Shown here piece after piece: positions 1-7,635 of a DNA stretch of 11,092 nt. The first letter of the stretch is position 1, and each line of letters begins with the position of its first letter. Origin of the DNA: Prevotella sp. (GTDB taxonomy: Bacteria > Bacteroidota > Bacteroidia > Bacteroidales > Bacteroidaceae). Position numbers and translations under genes: made by a program. The DNA is taken from contig JAILAA010000193.1 in NCBI GenBank assembly GCA_024681875.1, forward strand, positions 1-11,092. Direction: 5' to 3'. The notes beneath the pieces are model-generated. The model searched no databases. It saw only the letters and a program-made list of their open reading frames with translations, and was not told the origin of the DNA.

Positions 1-966
1 CTCACGGCCAACGCTCCAGAGACAAAGGACAACAACTTCACGTGGAAGGACTTCCAGGATCGTAACAACAACGAGTTGGTGGCCGTCTATGGCAACTTCG
101 TCAACCGCGCCCTGCAGCTGACATGGAAGTATTGGGAGGGCGTCGTTCCCGCCTGCGGCGAGCTGACCGATGTGGACAAGGCTGCCATTGCCGAGTTCAA
201 GGATGTGAAGGAGAAGGTGGAAACGCTGCTGGAGCAGTTCAAGTTCCGCGACGCTCAGTTCGAGGCCATGAATCTCGCCCGTATCGGCAACCGCTACATC
301 ACTGAGTGCGAGCCGTGGAAGGTTTGGAAGACCGACCCGAAACGCTGCGAGACCATCCTCAATGTCTGTCTGCAGATAGTGGCTAACCTCAGCATCGCCT
401 TCGGTCCGTTCCTGCCCTTCTCGTCCAACCGTCTCCGCTCGCTCATCAACACCAACGACCTCGATTGGGAACAGCTGGGCAACACCGACCTGCTCCCTGC
501 GGGCCATCAGCTGAACGAGCCGCAGCTTCTCTTCGAGAAGATTGACGACGAGACCATACAGAAACAGCTCGACAAGCTGGAGGCTACCAAGAAGCAGAAT
601 GAGGCCGCCCAATGGCAGCCCGCCGCCATCAAGGACACCGTGAGCTTCGAGGACTTCGAGAAGCTCGACATCCGTGTGGGCTTGGTGAAGGACTGCCAGG
701 CTGTGAAGAAGAGCAAAAAGCTGTTGCAGTTCACCATTGACGACGGCAGCGGCACCGACCGCACCATTTGCTCGGGTATTGCCCAGTTCTATGAGAATCC
801 TCAGGAGCTCATCGGCAAGCGCATCCTCTTCGTGGCCAACTTCGCTCCTCGCAAGATGATGGGCATTGAGAGTCAGGGTATGATTCTCTCGGCCGTCGAC
901 AGCGACGAGAGCCTCAGCGTAGTGACTACGACAAAAGACGTGAAACCAGGAAGCCAGGTGGGGTAA
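1..966 (+). CDS. metG: Methionyl-tRNA synthetase, C-terminal part (5' end outside window)
   Basis: This enzyme charges tRNA-Met in the cytoplasm, in an ATP-dependent reaction. The frame is open from base 1, so only the last 321 residues are present; the HIGH and KMSKS catalytic motifs must lie upstream. Bases 1 to about 570 encode the helical anticodon-binding domain, including [14 protein letters not shown] and the YITECEPWK segment that matches the MetRS helix with the conserved Pro-Trp. Bases about 640-963 encode a C-terminal EMAPII/Trbp111-like tRNA-binding OB-fold (start [12 protein letters not shown], later ICSGIAQFY and [16 protein letters not shown]), which in long MetRS forms promotes dimerisation and tRNA binding. 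A linker rich in K, E, Q and A joins the two. The TAA stop is followed with no gap by the start of the next gene, so the pair is probably co-transcribed and translationally coupled. Identification is very secure; any internal ATG is not the true start. Confidence 0.97.
   Translation, partial: LTANAPETKDNNFTWKDFQDRNNNELVAVYGNFVNRALQLTWKYWEGVVPACGELTDVDKAAIAEFKDVKEKVETLLEQFKFRDAQFEAMNLARIGNRYITECEPWKVWKTDPKRCETILNVCLQIVANLSIAFGPFLPFSSNRLRSLINTNDLDWEQLGNTDLLPAGHQLNEPQLLFEKIDDETIQKQLDKLEATKKQNEAAQWQPAAIKDTVSFEDFEKLDIRVGLVKDCQAVKKSKKLLQFTIDDGSGTDRTICSGIAQFYENPQELIGKRILFVANFAPRKMMGIESQGMILSAVDSDESLSVVTTTKDVKPGSQVG
956..963 (+). promoter_or_regulatory. Shine-Dalgarno-like site before the TTG start
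   Basis: AGGTGGGG lies three bases before the TTG at 967 (the intervening bases are the metG stop codon) and matches part of the canonical AAGGAGGTGAT. Bacteroidetes genes rarely use such sites, so its position supports TTG 967 as the start of the membrane protein. It also lies inside the metG coding sequence, which fits translational coupling. Confidence 0.5.
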
Positions 967-2694
967 TTGAAAATTGAGAAGTTTCTGCCTTATGTAGGGG
1001 TATTGTTGGCGGGTGTGCTGCTAACAGTATTCGAAGGCATTTTTCTGTATCGTGTGCAGGAGCAGAATCTGTTCCTGCACACGTCGTTGTTTTTCAAACA
1101 ATGCATGGTGACGTCGGGCGGTTTGCTGACATGGGCTGGCGCCTATCTTACACAATTCTTCCACACGTCCCTGCTCGGAGTTGCCATCCTGTGCCTGCTT
1201 TGGGCTTTTCTCATCTTCCTGCTTGGCAAGACCTTCCGGCTGCCTCGCCAATGGATGCTGCTGACGCTTGTTCCCGTAGCTTGTCTGCTGCTGACGATTA
1301 CCGACTTGGGCTACTGGATTTTCTTCCTGAAACTGCGCGGTCATCTGTTCGTCGCAACCCTTGGCACCATTGTAGCCATCAGTCTGGCGTGGGCCTACCT
1401 GCACATTCCCCGTCGCTATGGCCTGAACGCAGTGTTTATCGTAGCAGCAACAGCTGTTGGCTATCCCTTCTTCGGCTTCTATGCCCTCTGGGCTACGGCT
1501 CTTATGGGTGTACTGTCTTGGCGAGGCGCTAACAGCTGCCGCATTGTTGACAGCCTTGCAGCCATAGCTGCCATCGTTGTAATTCCTCTCGTCAGCTACT
1601 ACCTGCTGTATCACCAGACGAACATCGTCAACATCTACTGGACGGCTCTGCCTGTGTTCTGCCATACAGGCGAGCGTTTCTTCGCCTACAATATCCCCTA
1701 CATCGTGCTTGTTGCCTCCACCTTCGCTATGGCTGTCACCTTCGGAAAGAAGCAGGAAAGCACCATCCGCCCATATTGGAGAAAGACAATACAGACAGGC
1801 ATCATGGTGCTTACGACAATTGCCGTCGCGCTGTTCTGGTACAAGGATGACAACTTTCATCGTGAGCTGTCGATGATGAAAAGCATTGAGGAACAGGATT
1901 GGCAACAGGTGGTGAAGACCGCCAATGACATCAGCGGCGAACCCACAAGGGCCATCTTCCTGATGCGCAATCTGGCATTGCAACGACTGGGGCGACAAGG
2001 CGACGAGCTGTTCAGCTATCCCGTTGGTGCCAGGCGCCCCAATGCTCCCTTCACCGTACGTATGGTCGACACCGTCGGCCGCCTGCTCTACCTGGAGTTC
2101 GGCTTGCCCAACTACAGCTATCGCTGGTGCATGGAGAACGGTGTGGAATATGGGTGGACGGTGGAAAAACTGAAGCTGATGGTGAGGTGCTCTCTACTCA
2201 ACAACGAGATGGCAGCAGTGCAGAAATACCTCAGTATGCTGAAGAAAACCGACTTCCAGCAGGACTGGGTGAAGAAATATTCCGAATACCTTCACCACCC
2301 TCAACTCATTGCTGATGACCTGGATATGAAGGCTATCAGACAACTGGAGCGGCCCGACAACTTTCTCACCGCCGACCAAGGACAGTTGGAGCGCTTCCTT
2401 CTGGAACATTTTGCCACTGCCCCTGCCCTCAATCCTGTGATACAGGAACAGGCAATGATTGCCGCTATGCAGACAAAGAACATACCGCTATTCTGGCAGC
2501 AGTTCCGCATCTACACCCAGACGCACCGCAACGAGCAGCGCCTGCCCAAGCACTATCAGGAGGCTGCTGACCTCTTTGCATACTTGCAGAATGAAGCCAG
2601 CCAGACGTCCTTCGATGTGCAGGCAGTGAAAGACCGACAGCGTACTTACTACTACGACTTCTACTTCAATCGCTATGACTTCATTGAGAGATAA
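967..2694 (+). CDS. Polytopic membrane protein, DUF6057-like, with C-terminal soluble domain
   Basis: A 575-residue integral membrane protein of unknown function. Roughly nine hydrophobic segments are visible at about residues 7-28, 50-64, 70-87, 97-120, 127-146, 153-180, 193-214, 243-259 and 275-291. A soluble, helix-rich region follows (about 295-575), beginning DDNFHRELSMMKSIEEQDWQQV and resembling repeat-type helical pairs. The layout and the 'FHRELSMM...W..V' junction match my memory of the Bacteroidetes family DUF6057; I could not search for it. No catalytic motif is recognised. The start is TTG, directly after the metG TAA. The first transmembrane helix begins by residue 7, so there is no room for a later start, and Lys2 and Lys5 give a positive N-terminal region. 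The 3' end overlaps the next gene by 20 bases, suggesting the two products act together in the envelope. The frame is certain, the family fairly likely, the role unknown. Confidence 0.85.
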   Translation: MKIEKFLPYVGVLLAGVLLTVFEGIFLYRVQEQNLFLHTSLFFKQCMVTSGGLLTWAGAYLTQFFHTSLLGVAILCLLWAFLIFLLGKTFRLPRQWMLLTLVPVACLLLTITDLGYWIFFLKLRGHLFVATLGTIVAISLAWAYLHIPRRYGLNAVFIVAATAVGYPFFGFYALWATALMGVLSWRGANSCRIVDSLAAIAAIVVIPLVSYYLLYHQTNIVNIYWTALPVFCHTGERFFAYNIPYIVLVASTFAMAVTFGKKQESTIRPYWRKTIQTGIMVLTTIAVALFWYKDDNFHRELSMMKSIEEQDWQQVVKTANDISGEPTRAIFLMRNLALQRLGRQGDELFSYPVGARRPNAPFTVRMVDTVGRLLYLEFGLPNYSYRWCMENGVEYGWTVEKLKLMVRCSLLNNEMAAVQKYLSMLKKTDFQQDWVKKYSEYLHHPQLIADDLDMKAIRQLERPDNFLTADQGQLERFLLEHFATAPALNPVIQEQAMIAAMQTKNIPLFWQQFRIYTQTHRNEQRLPKHYQEAADLFAYLQNEASQTSFDVQAVKDRQRTYYYDFYFNRYDFIER

Positions 2695-4186
2695 GACGGG
2701 TATGACAATCCTGCTGCTGTTAGTTGCACTGCTTGCCTCGTGCCGCCAGCAGTTGCCCGAGCATTACCAGGAGCTCAGCACGTTGCCGCCTATTTACCCC
2801 GACTATGCCGACGTCACCATCCCCGTCAACATTGCCCCGTTGAACTTTGAGTTGCTGACCGATGTCGACGAGACGGTAACCCGATTCTCGGCTGAAGGGA
2901 TAGAGATTATATGTAATGGACAAAAGGTATGTCCCGATATTGATAAGTGGAAAAACCTGACGACAAAGGTTGCCGGTAAGGATATCAATGTAGAAGTGTT
3001 TGCTGAAAAGGATGGCCAGTGGGTGCGCTTCAAGCCTTTTGTCATTCATGTCTCGAAAGATTCCATCGATTCGTGGATGAGCTTCCGGCTCATCTCGCCA
3101 TCATTCGTTTCCTACGAGGAGCTGACTCTCAACCAACGCTGTTTGGAGGATTTTCGTGAGGAGGTGTTCGTCGACAATATGCTCTGCTCCACCGAGTTTG
3201 GCGGACAATGCGTGAACTGTCACAGCTTTCAGCAGTATAACCCCCAGCGCATGCAGTTCCACGCACGCGAAAACAACGGCGGCACCATCATCGCCTACGA
3301 CGGACAGTTGCAGAAAGTCAACATGCAGCACGACTCGCTGCTGTCGGCAGGCGTCTATCCCGCCTGGCATCCTACGCTGAAGCTCATAGCCTATTCCACC
3401 GACAAGACGATACAGAGCTTCCATACAGCGCATCCCAATAAAATTGAGGTACTCGACACGCAAAGCGACCTGATACTCTACGACATAGAAAAAAACACGG
3501 TGACCACCATCGAGCAACAACCCGATGAGCTGGAGGTGTTTCCTGCGTGGGCTCCTGATGGCAAAGCTCTCTATTTTTGTAGCGCCCACTTCAAATACGA
3601 GGCTGGCAGCCCGGGTGCCGAGGAAATCCTGACAAGAGCTGGCGAGGTAAAATACAATATTTACCGCAAGGACTTCGACCCTGCTACCCGACGGTTCGAA
3701 GAGCGCGAGATGGTGTTTTGTGCTGACACAATGGGATGCAGTGCCACGCTGCCACGCTTTTCTCCCGATGGGGAATGGCTGCTATTCACTATGGGCGCTT
3801 CGGGCTGTTTCCACATCTGGCATCACGAGGCCGACCTCTGGCTGATGAACACAAAAACGGGAGAAGCCCGTCCGTTGGACGAGTGTAATTCGCCAGATAC
3901 CGAGAGCTATCACACATGGTCAAGCAACAGCAGGTGGATTGTCTTCTCTTCACGTCGGCAGGACGGTGTCTTTACACGTCCCTTCATTGCACACGTCGAT
4001 GACGAGGGGCAGGCGTCCAAACCCTTCGAGCTGCCCATGCAAGACCCCGACTATCACCTGCAGTTGATGAAGAGCTACAATGTGCCCGAACTGATGAAAG
4101 ATCCCGTCACCATTAGCCCGCAGGCCTTCGCCCGCAAGCTGAAAGAAGACGGTGTAGCCGTGAAATACCAGACAACCCAACGATAA
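2675..4186 (+). CDS. Lipoprotein with CXXCH haem motif and PD40 (TolB-like) beta-propeller repeats
   Basis: A 503-residue predicted lipoprotein. A signal peptide with a basic start (R5, K7) and a Leu-rich core ends in the lipobox LLAS-C23. The ATG at 2702 would leave no charged N-region, so ATG 2675 is preferred, although it overlaps the previous gene by 20 bases. An N-terminal domain of about 155 residues leads to C179-V-N-C182-H183, a c-type haem attachment motif, with M193 and H196 nearby as possible sixth ligands. The rest carries PD40/TolB-like blades: PAWHP (229-233), VFPAWAPDG (288-296), LPRFSPDG (359-366) and YHTWSSNSRW (412-421). Haem attachment would require export, which the lipobox supplies. 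Such proteins are sometimes annotated as TolB-like or as 'cytochrome c biosynthesis' proteins in Bacteroidetes. The function is unknown: electron transfer, haem sensing or a structural envelope role are all possible. The gene forms an overlapping pair with the membrane protein upstream. Confidence 0.88.
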   Translation: MTSLRDKTGMTILLLLVALLASCRQQLPEHYQELSTLPPIYPDYADVTIPVNIAPLNFELLTDVDETVTRFSAEGIEIICNGQKVCPDIDKWKNLTTKVAGKDINVEVFAEKDGQWVRFKPFVIHVSKDSIDSWMSFRLISPSFVSYEELTLNQRCLEDFREEVFVDNMLCSTEFGGQCVNCHSFQQYNPQRMQFHARENNGGTIIAYDGQLQKVNMQHDSLLSAGVYPAWHPTLKLIAYSTDKTIQSFHTAHPNKIEVLDTQSDLILYDIEKNTVTTIEQQPDELEVFPAWAPDGKALYFCSAHFKYEAGSPGAEEILTRAGEVKYNIYRKDFDPATRRFEEREMVFCADTMGCSATLPRFSPDGEWLLFTMGASGCFHIWHHEADLWLMNTKTGEARPLDECNSPDTESYHTWSSNSRWIVFSSRRQDGVFTRPFIAHVDDEGQASKPFELPMQDPDYHLQLMKSYNVPELMKDPVTISPQAFARKLKEDGVAVKYQTTQR

Positions 4187-4209
4187 AATCAATAATCCAC
4201 CACCAGAAT

Positions 4210-4779
4210 ATGACACAATTATTTCTGATGCGCCATGGTGAGACCATCGACAACGCCCGCCAACTGATGCAAGGTCAGGTGCAGGGCCAATTGAACGCCA
4301 TTGGCATTGAACAAGCAGAGAAGGTACGCGACGAGTGGGCTGATCGCCACGTCGACGTCTTCGTGTCCAGCGACCTGAAGCGCTCCTACGATACGGCGTG
4401 CATCGTGGCTGAACCACATGGGGTGAAGGTGACCACCACACCGCTTCTTCGCGAGCGTGACTGGGGTGACTTCACTGGCCGTTTCATTCCCGACTTGAAA
4501 GGCCTTCCTTGGCCCGACAACGTGGAGAAACTCGACCACTTGCTCAACCGTGCCCGTCAGTTCCTGCATTATATTTATACTGAGTATCCCGACCAGACTG
4601 TGCTCGCCGTTGGACACGGCATCATCAACAAAGCCGTGCAGGCCGTCTATCATAACTGCGACATGAAAGATGTCACCCGCATGACCAATGCCGAGGTACG
4701 CCTTCTGGAGCTGAATCATGACTATGAGGCTAAGGCACAACCAGAGGCAACAAACGACAAGAATTTCTGTATTACATAA
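4210..4779 (+). CDS. Histidine phosphatase family protein (phosphoglycerate mutase-like)
   Basis: A 189-residue cytoplasmic enzyme of the histidine phosphatase superfamily, branch 1, which removes phosphate through a phosphohistidine intermediate. The catalytic signature R8-H9-G10-E11 is at the very N-terminus (MTQLFLMRHGET). It is followed by the second arginine in SSDLKR (R58), the likely proton donor E82 in LLRERDWGDF, and the second catalytic histidine H136 in AVGHGII. All core residues are present and the length suits a small phosphatase such as the alpha-ribazole-phosphatase or GpmB type, but no substrate can be assigned. No cobalamin genes are nearby to support the CobC role. It starts 23 bases after the haem-motif lipoprotein in the same direction and is probably the last gene of the metG operon. 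The family is secure, the substrate unknown. Confidence 0.92.
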   Translation: MTQLFLMRHGETIDNARQLMQGQVQGQLNAIGIEQAEKVRDEWADRHVDVFVSSDLKRSYDTACIVAEPHGVKVTTTPLLRERDWGDFTGRFIPDLKGLPWPDNVEKLDHLLNRARQFLHYIYTEYPDQTVLAVGHGIINKAVQAVYHNCDMKDVTRMTNAEVRLLELNHDYEAKAQPEATNDKNFCIT

Positions 4780-4840
4780 CTCTACACGCTACTACAGTCT
4801 GCTACAGCGCGTTTCAGTATCATACTTTTTGTCTGTTTTT

Positions 4841-4872
4841 CTTGTCGGTATCGAGAAAAATATCTACCTTTG
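4841..4872 (+). promoter_or_regulatory. Bacteroidetes-type promoter of pgi
   Basis: A -7 element TACCTTTG at 4865-4872 fits the Bacteroidetes consensus TAnnTTTG. A CTTG at 4841-4844, 20 bases upstream, is a one-mismatch -33 element (TTTG). Transcription would begin near 4879, giving a leader of about 45 bases that becomes AT-rich before the ATG at 4926. The rest of the 146-base gap between the phosphatase and pgi shows no convincing terminator. Confidence 0.7.
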
Positions 4873-4925
4873 TAGGCGTTAAAGGCATGTGATTTTGAGC
4901 AACCAATATAATATTTACATAATCA

Positions 4926-6281
4926 ATGAAGAACATCTGTTTAGACATCACAAAGGCCGCCTGTTTCCTGCAGGCTGGCGCAGTGGAGGCTTTCGAGCCC
5001 AAAGTGAAGGCCGCACAGGATGCACTGGAGAATGGCACCTGTCCTGGTAACGATTTTTTAGGTTGGCTGCATCTGCCAACAGAGATTACTCCAGAGTTTA
5101 TTGCTGAGATTCAGGCAACGGCCAAGGTGTTGCGCGATAATTGCGAGGCTGTGGTTGTGGCTGGTATCGGCGGAAGTTATCTTGGCGCCCGTGCCGTCAT
5201 CGAGGCTTTGAGCAACAGTTTTGGCTGGCTCATACAGGACAAAGCCAATCCTACAATTTTGTTCGCAGGCAACAATATCGGCGAAGACTATCTTTTTGAG
5301 CTCACTGAGTATCTAAAGGGCAAGAAGTTCGGTGTTATCAATATATCAAAGAGCGGTACCACCACAGAGACAGCCCTGACCTTCCGCCTGTTGAAGAAGC
5401 AGTGCGAGGCACAGCGTGGAAAGGAAGAGGCCAAGAAGGTGATAGTGGCCGTTACTGATGCCAAGCGCGGTGCTGCCCGTACTTGTGCCGACAAGGAAGG
5501 ATACAAGAGCTTCATCATTCCCGACAATGTGGGTGGCCGCTTCTCGGTTCTCACACCTGTGGGCCTGCTGCCCATTGCCTGTGCAGGATTCGACATCAAG
5601 GCACTTGTTGAGGGCGCACAGCAGATGGAGAAGGCTTGCGGAAAGGATGTTCCTGTAGGGGAAAATCCTGCAGCTCAATACGCAGCCGTACGCAATGCCT
5701 TGTACCAGAGCGGAAAGAAGATCGAAATCATGGTGAACTACCAGCCCAAGCTGCACTTCATGAGTGAGTGGTGGAAGCAGCTCTATGGTGAAAGCGAAGG
5801 TAAGGATAAGAAGGGAATCTTCCCTGCCAGCGTTGACTTCACTACCGATCTGCACTCTATGGGTCAGTGGATTCAGGACGGCGAGCGCACTATCTTTGAG
5901 ACTGTTATCTCGGTTGAAGAACCAGAGAAGAAACTGCTCTTCCCCGAGGACGAGGAGAATCTGGACGGGCTGAACTTCCTGGCTGGCAAGCGCGTGGACG
6001 AGGTTAACAAGATGGCCGAGCTGGGCACCCGCCTTGCTCACGTTGACGGTGGCGTGCCCAACATCCGCATCAGCGTGCCTAAGCTGAATGAGTTCTATAT
6101 CGGCCAGCTTATCTATTTCTTCGAGATTGGCTGTGGCATCAGCGGCAACGTGCTGGGTGTGAATCCTTTCAACCAGCCCGGCGTTGAGGCCTACAAGAAG
6201 AACATGTTTGCCTTGCTCGACAAACCTGGATATGAGGCAGAGAGCAAGGCTATCAAGGAAAGATTAGCCAAGGAGAAATAG
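4926..6281 (+). CDS. pgi: Glucose-6-phosphate isomerase
   Basis: Interconverts glucose 6-phosphate and fructose 6-phosphate in the cytoplasm (glycolysis and gluconeogenesis). At 451 residues it is the short Pgi form common in Bacteroidetes and Firmicutes, not the roughly 550-residue enterobacterial form. Visible motifs, in order, are [11 protein letters not shown] (80-90), the phosphate-binding loop SKSGTTTET (141-149), the PGI signature region [14 protein letters not shown] (200-213), the segment [11 protein letters not shown] (287-297) holding the likely catalytic glutamate, H310 in DLHSMGQW, and the second signature [13 protein letters not shown] (413-425) with the conserved lysine. The gene appears intact. 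It has its own promoter and a short AT-rich leader without a Shine-Dalgarno site, normal for this phylum. A HAD enzyme follows after 33 bases and is probably co-transcribed. Confidence 0.98.
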   Translation: MKNICLDITKAACFLQAGAVEAFEPKVKAAQDALENGTCPGNDFLGWLHLPTEITPEFIAEIQATAKVLRDNCEAVVVAGIGGSYLGARAVIEALSNSFGWLIQDKANPTILFAGNNIGEDYLFELTEYLKGKKFGVINISKSGTTTETALTFRLLKKQCEAQRGKEEAKKVIVAVTDAKRGAARTCADKEGYKSFIIPDNVGGRFSVLTPVGLLPIACAGFDIKALVEGAQQMEKACGKDVPVGENPAAQYAAVRNALYQSGKKIEIMVNYQPKLHFMSEWWKQLYGESEGKDKKGIFPASVDFTTDLHSMGQWIQDGERTIFETVISVEEPEKKLLFPEDEENLDGLNFLAGKRVDEVNKMAELGTRLAHVDGGVPNIRISVPKLNEFYIGQLIYFFEIGCGISGNVLGVNPFNQPGVEAYKKNMFALLDKPGYEAESKAIKERLAKEK

Positions 6282-6314
6282 GCCAATTGGCCTCATTAGC
6301 CCCATTAGCTCCAG

Positions 6315-7040
6315 ATGACCCATATTTCCCCCTATTTAAAGAAGCATGGCTTTGAGGCACTTTGCCCCAAAGCCGTGCTCTTTGATATGGACGGCGTGCT
6401 CTATGACTCCATGCCTAACCATGCTGTAGCCTGGCAGAAGTCAATGGCCAAGTTCGGCATACGGATGACCGAAGCCGACGCATACGCTACAGAAGGTGCA
6501 CGTGGCATAGATACCATTCGGCAAATGGTGAGACAGCAATGGGGTAGGGACATCAGTGAACAGGAGGCACAGACGATGTATGACGAGAAGTCGCGTCTCT
6601 TTCACTTGATGCCTGAAGCTCTGATGATGCCGGGTGCTATTGAGTTAATGGCGCAAATACAGAAACAAGGGCTTGCCATCTGTGTGGTGACAGGAAGTGG
6701 ACAACGTCCGCTCATCCGCCGTCTGCTCAATGACTACGGCGACTATCTGGACGAGCAACATATTGTTACTGCCTACGATGTTGCTCATGGCAAGCCCCAT
6801 CCAGAGCCCTATTTGAAGGGACTGGAAAAATGCGGCGGCCTCAATCCCTGGGAGGCCATTGTCGTCGAGAATGCTCCGTTAGGGGTTGAGGCTGCCGTTG
6901 CTGCACGTATCTTTACTGTCTGTGTAAATACGGGACATTTGCCCGTGACGCTTTTTGAAGAGCGCCGTGCTGACTTGATACTGGACAGTATGAAGCAGCT
7001 GAGCAATCAGTGGGCCGCGTTGTCAGTATGGAACCCGTGA
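6315..7040 (+). CDS. HAD-superfamily hydrolase, beta-phosphoglucomutase-like
   Basis: A 241-residue cytoplasmic HAD enzyme with an alpha-helical cap of the beta-phosphoglucomutase/phosphatase type. Motif I is LFDMDGVLYDS, with nucleophile D24 and acid/base D26. The cap spans about residues 32-100. Motif II is VVTGSG with T126, motif III is GKPHPEP with K160, and motif IV is VVENAPLG, with E185-N186 where most relatives have E-D. The substrate is probably a sugar phosphate, but whether it is a mutase or a phosphatase cannot be read from the sequence. It begins 33 bases after pgi, with no promoter seen between them, so the two are likely one transcript; the gap holds a small repeat of CATTAGC units. 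Its stop lies 10 bases from the end of the converging lipoprotein gene. The family is secure, the substrate open. Confidence 0.93.
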   Translation: MTHISPYLKKHGFEALCPKAVLFDMDGVLYDSMPNHAVAWQKSMAKFGIRMTEADAYATEGARGIDTIRQMVRQQWGRDISEQEAQTMYDEKSRLFHLMPEALMMPGAIELMAQIQKQGLAICVVTGSGQRPLIRRLLNDYGDYLDEQHIVTAYDVAHGKPHPEPYLKGLEKCGGLNPWEAIVVENAPLGVEAAVAARIFTVCVNTGHLPVTLFEERRADLILDSMKQLSNQWAALSVWNP

Positions 7041-7050
7041 CGTGTGTCAC
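7037..7050. terminator. Possible weak hairpin between convergent genes
   Basis: GTGAC-GTGT-GTCAC forms a five-base-pair stem in the 10-base gap between the convergent HAD and lipoprotein genes, overlapping the HAD stop codon. It is placed where a shared terminator would be useful. The stem is short and neither side has a T tract, so Rho-dependent ending or overlapping transcripts are equally likely. Confidence 0.25.
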
Positions 7051-7614
7051 TTATTCCTGGTCTATCACTTCAAGGTCGTCGCGCTCGTTGTAGGTAAAGG
7101 GCTTGATGCTGGTGTTGCCCTGGCTGTCTAACAGCAGCAACAGGTCGAGTGCCTCGTCATCACTTGCCTCTGGATAGTTCAGCGAGACGACGAATTTCAG
7201 TACGTTGCCTTCTGGTTCCAAGAAGTTGATGTCTGTCAGGATGGCATTTTTGCGATAATCCTTGTTAAGCCATTCTGTAAATGACTCTTTCGTGAAGGTG
7301 TGTCCATAGAAGAGGGTGCTGTCGGCTCGTGTCACCTCTACGCGGATGGCATTGTCGATATACTGCTGGCCGTTCTCGTCCTGCACCATAGGCAACGTCT
7401 CCTCGCCATGACCGTTGATGTTCACCCTATAGCGGCGGCCTTCAATCCATTCTATCGACTCAGTCACGGAGTTTACGGCTGTAGCCTTCGGCCCTGTGGG
7501 CTTAGGAGCTACGTAGTCGGTCTTGATGATGCCCTTGTCCTCGGGCTTCTTATCCTTACACGACAGCAGTGTCAGCATGGCAGCTGCCATCGTCATCAAA
7601 AGCCTTGTATTCAT
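7051..7614 (-). CDS. DUF4738-family lipoprotein
   Basis: A 187-residue predicted lipoprotein. The signal peptide MNTRLLMTMAAAMLTLLS ends at C19 in a clear lipobox (LLSC), followed by KDKKPED; a charged stretch after the cysteine resembles the lipoprotein export signal that sends Bacteroidetes lipoproteins to the cell surface. A Pro/Lys linker (about 30-45) leads to a beta-rich domain. The region around WIEGRRYRVNINGHGEETLPMV, IRVEVTRADSTLFYGHTFTKESF and NFLEPEGNVLKFVVSL matches my memory of DUF4738 proteins from Bacteroides and Prevotella. The family function is unknown. The start at 7614 is set by the signal peptide. It begins 21 bases after the rho stop codon in the same direction, so it is probably the distal gene of the rho transcript. 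Lipoprotein status is secure and the family likely. Confidence 0.87.
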   Translation of the reverse strand: MNTRLLMTMAAAMLTLLSCKDKKPEDKGIIKTDYVAPKPTGPKATAVNSVTESIEWIEGRRYRVNINGHGEETLPMVQDENGQQYIDNAIRVEVTRADSTLFYGHTFTKESFTEWLNKDYRKNAILTDINFLEPEGNVLKFVVSLNYPEASDDEALDLLLLLDSQGNTSIKPFTYNERDDLEVIDQE

Positions 7615-7635
7615 TTCTTATTCGTTTTTGTCGGC

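Noticed and set aside
1021..1998. A 325-codon minus-strand open frame.
   Set aside because: It lies wholly inside the membrane-protein gene; its His/Gln/Gly-rich product looks like antisense of hydrophobic codons.
4780..4840. Terminator hairpin after the phosphatase gene (CGCT...AGCG in the CTAC-rich stretch).
   Set aside because: Only about four pairs form and no proper T tract follows.
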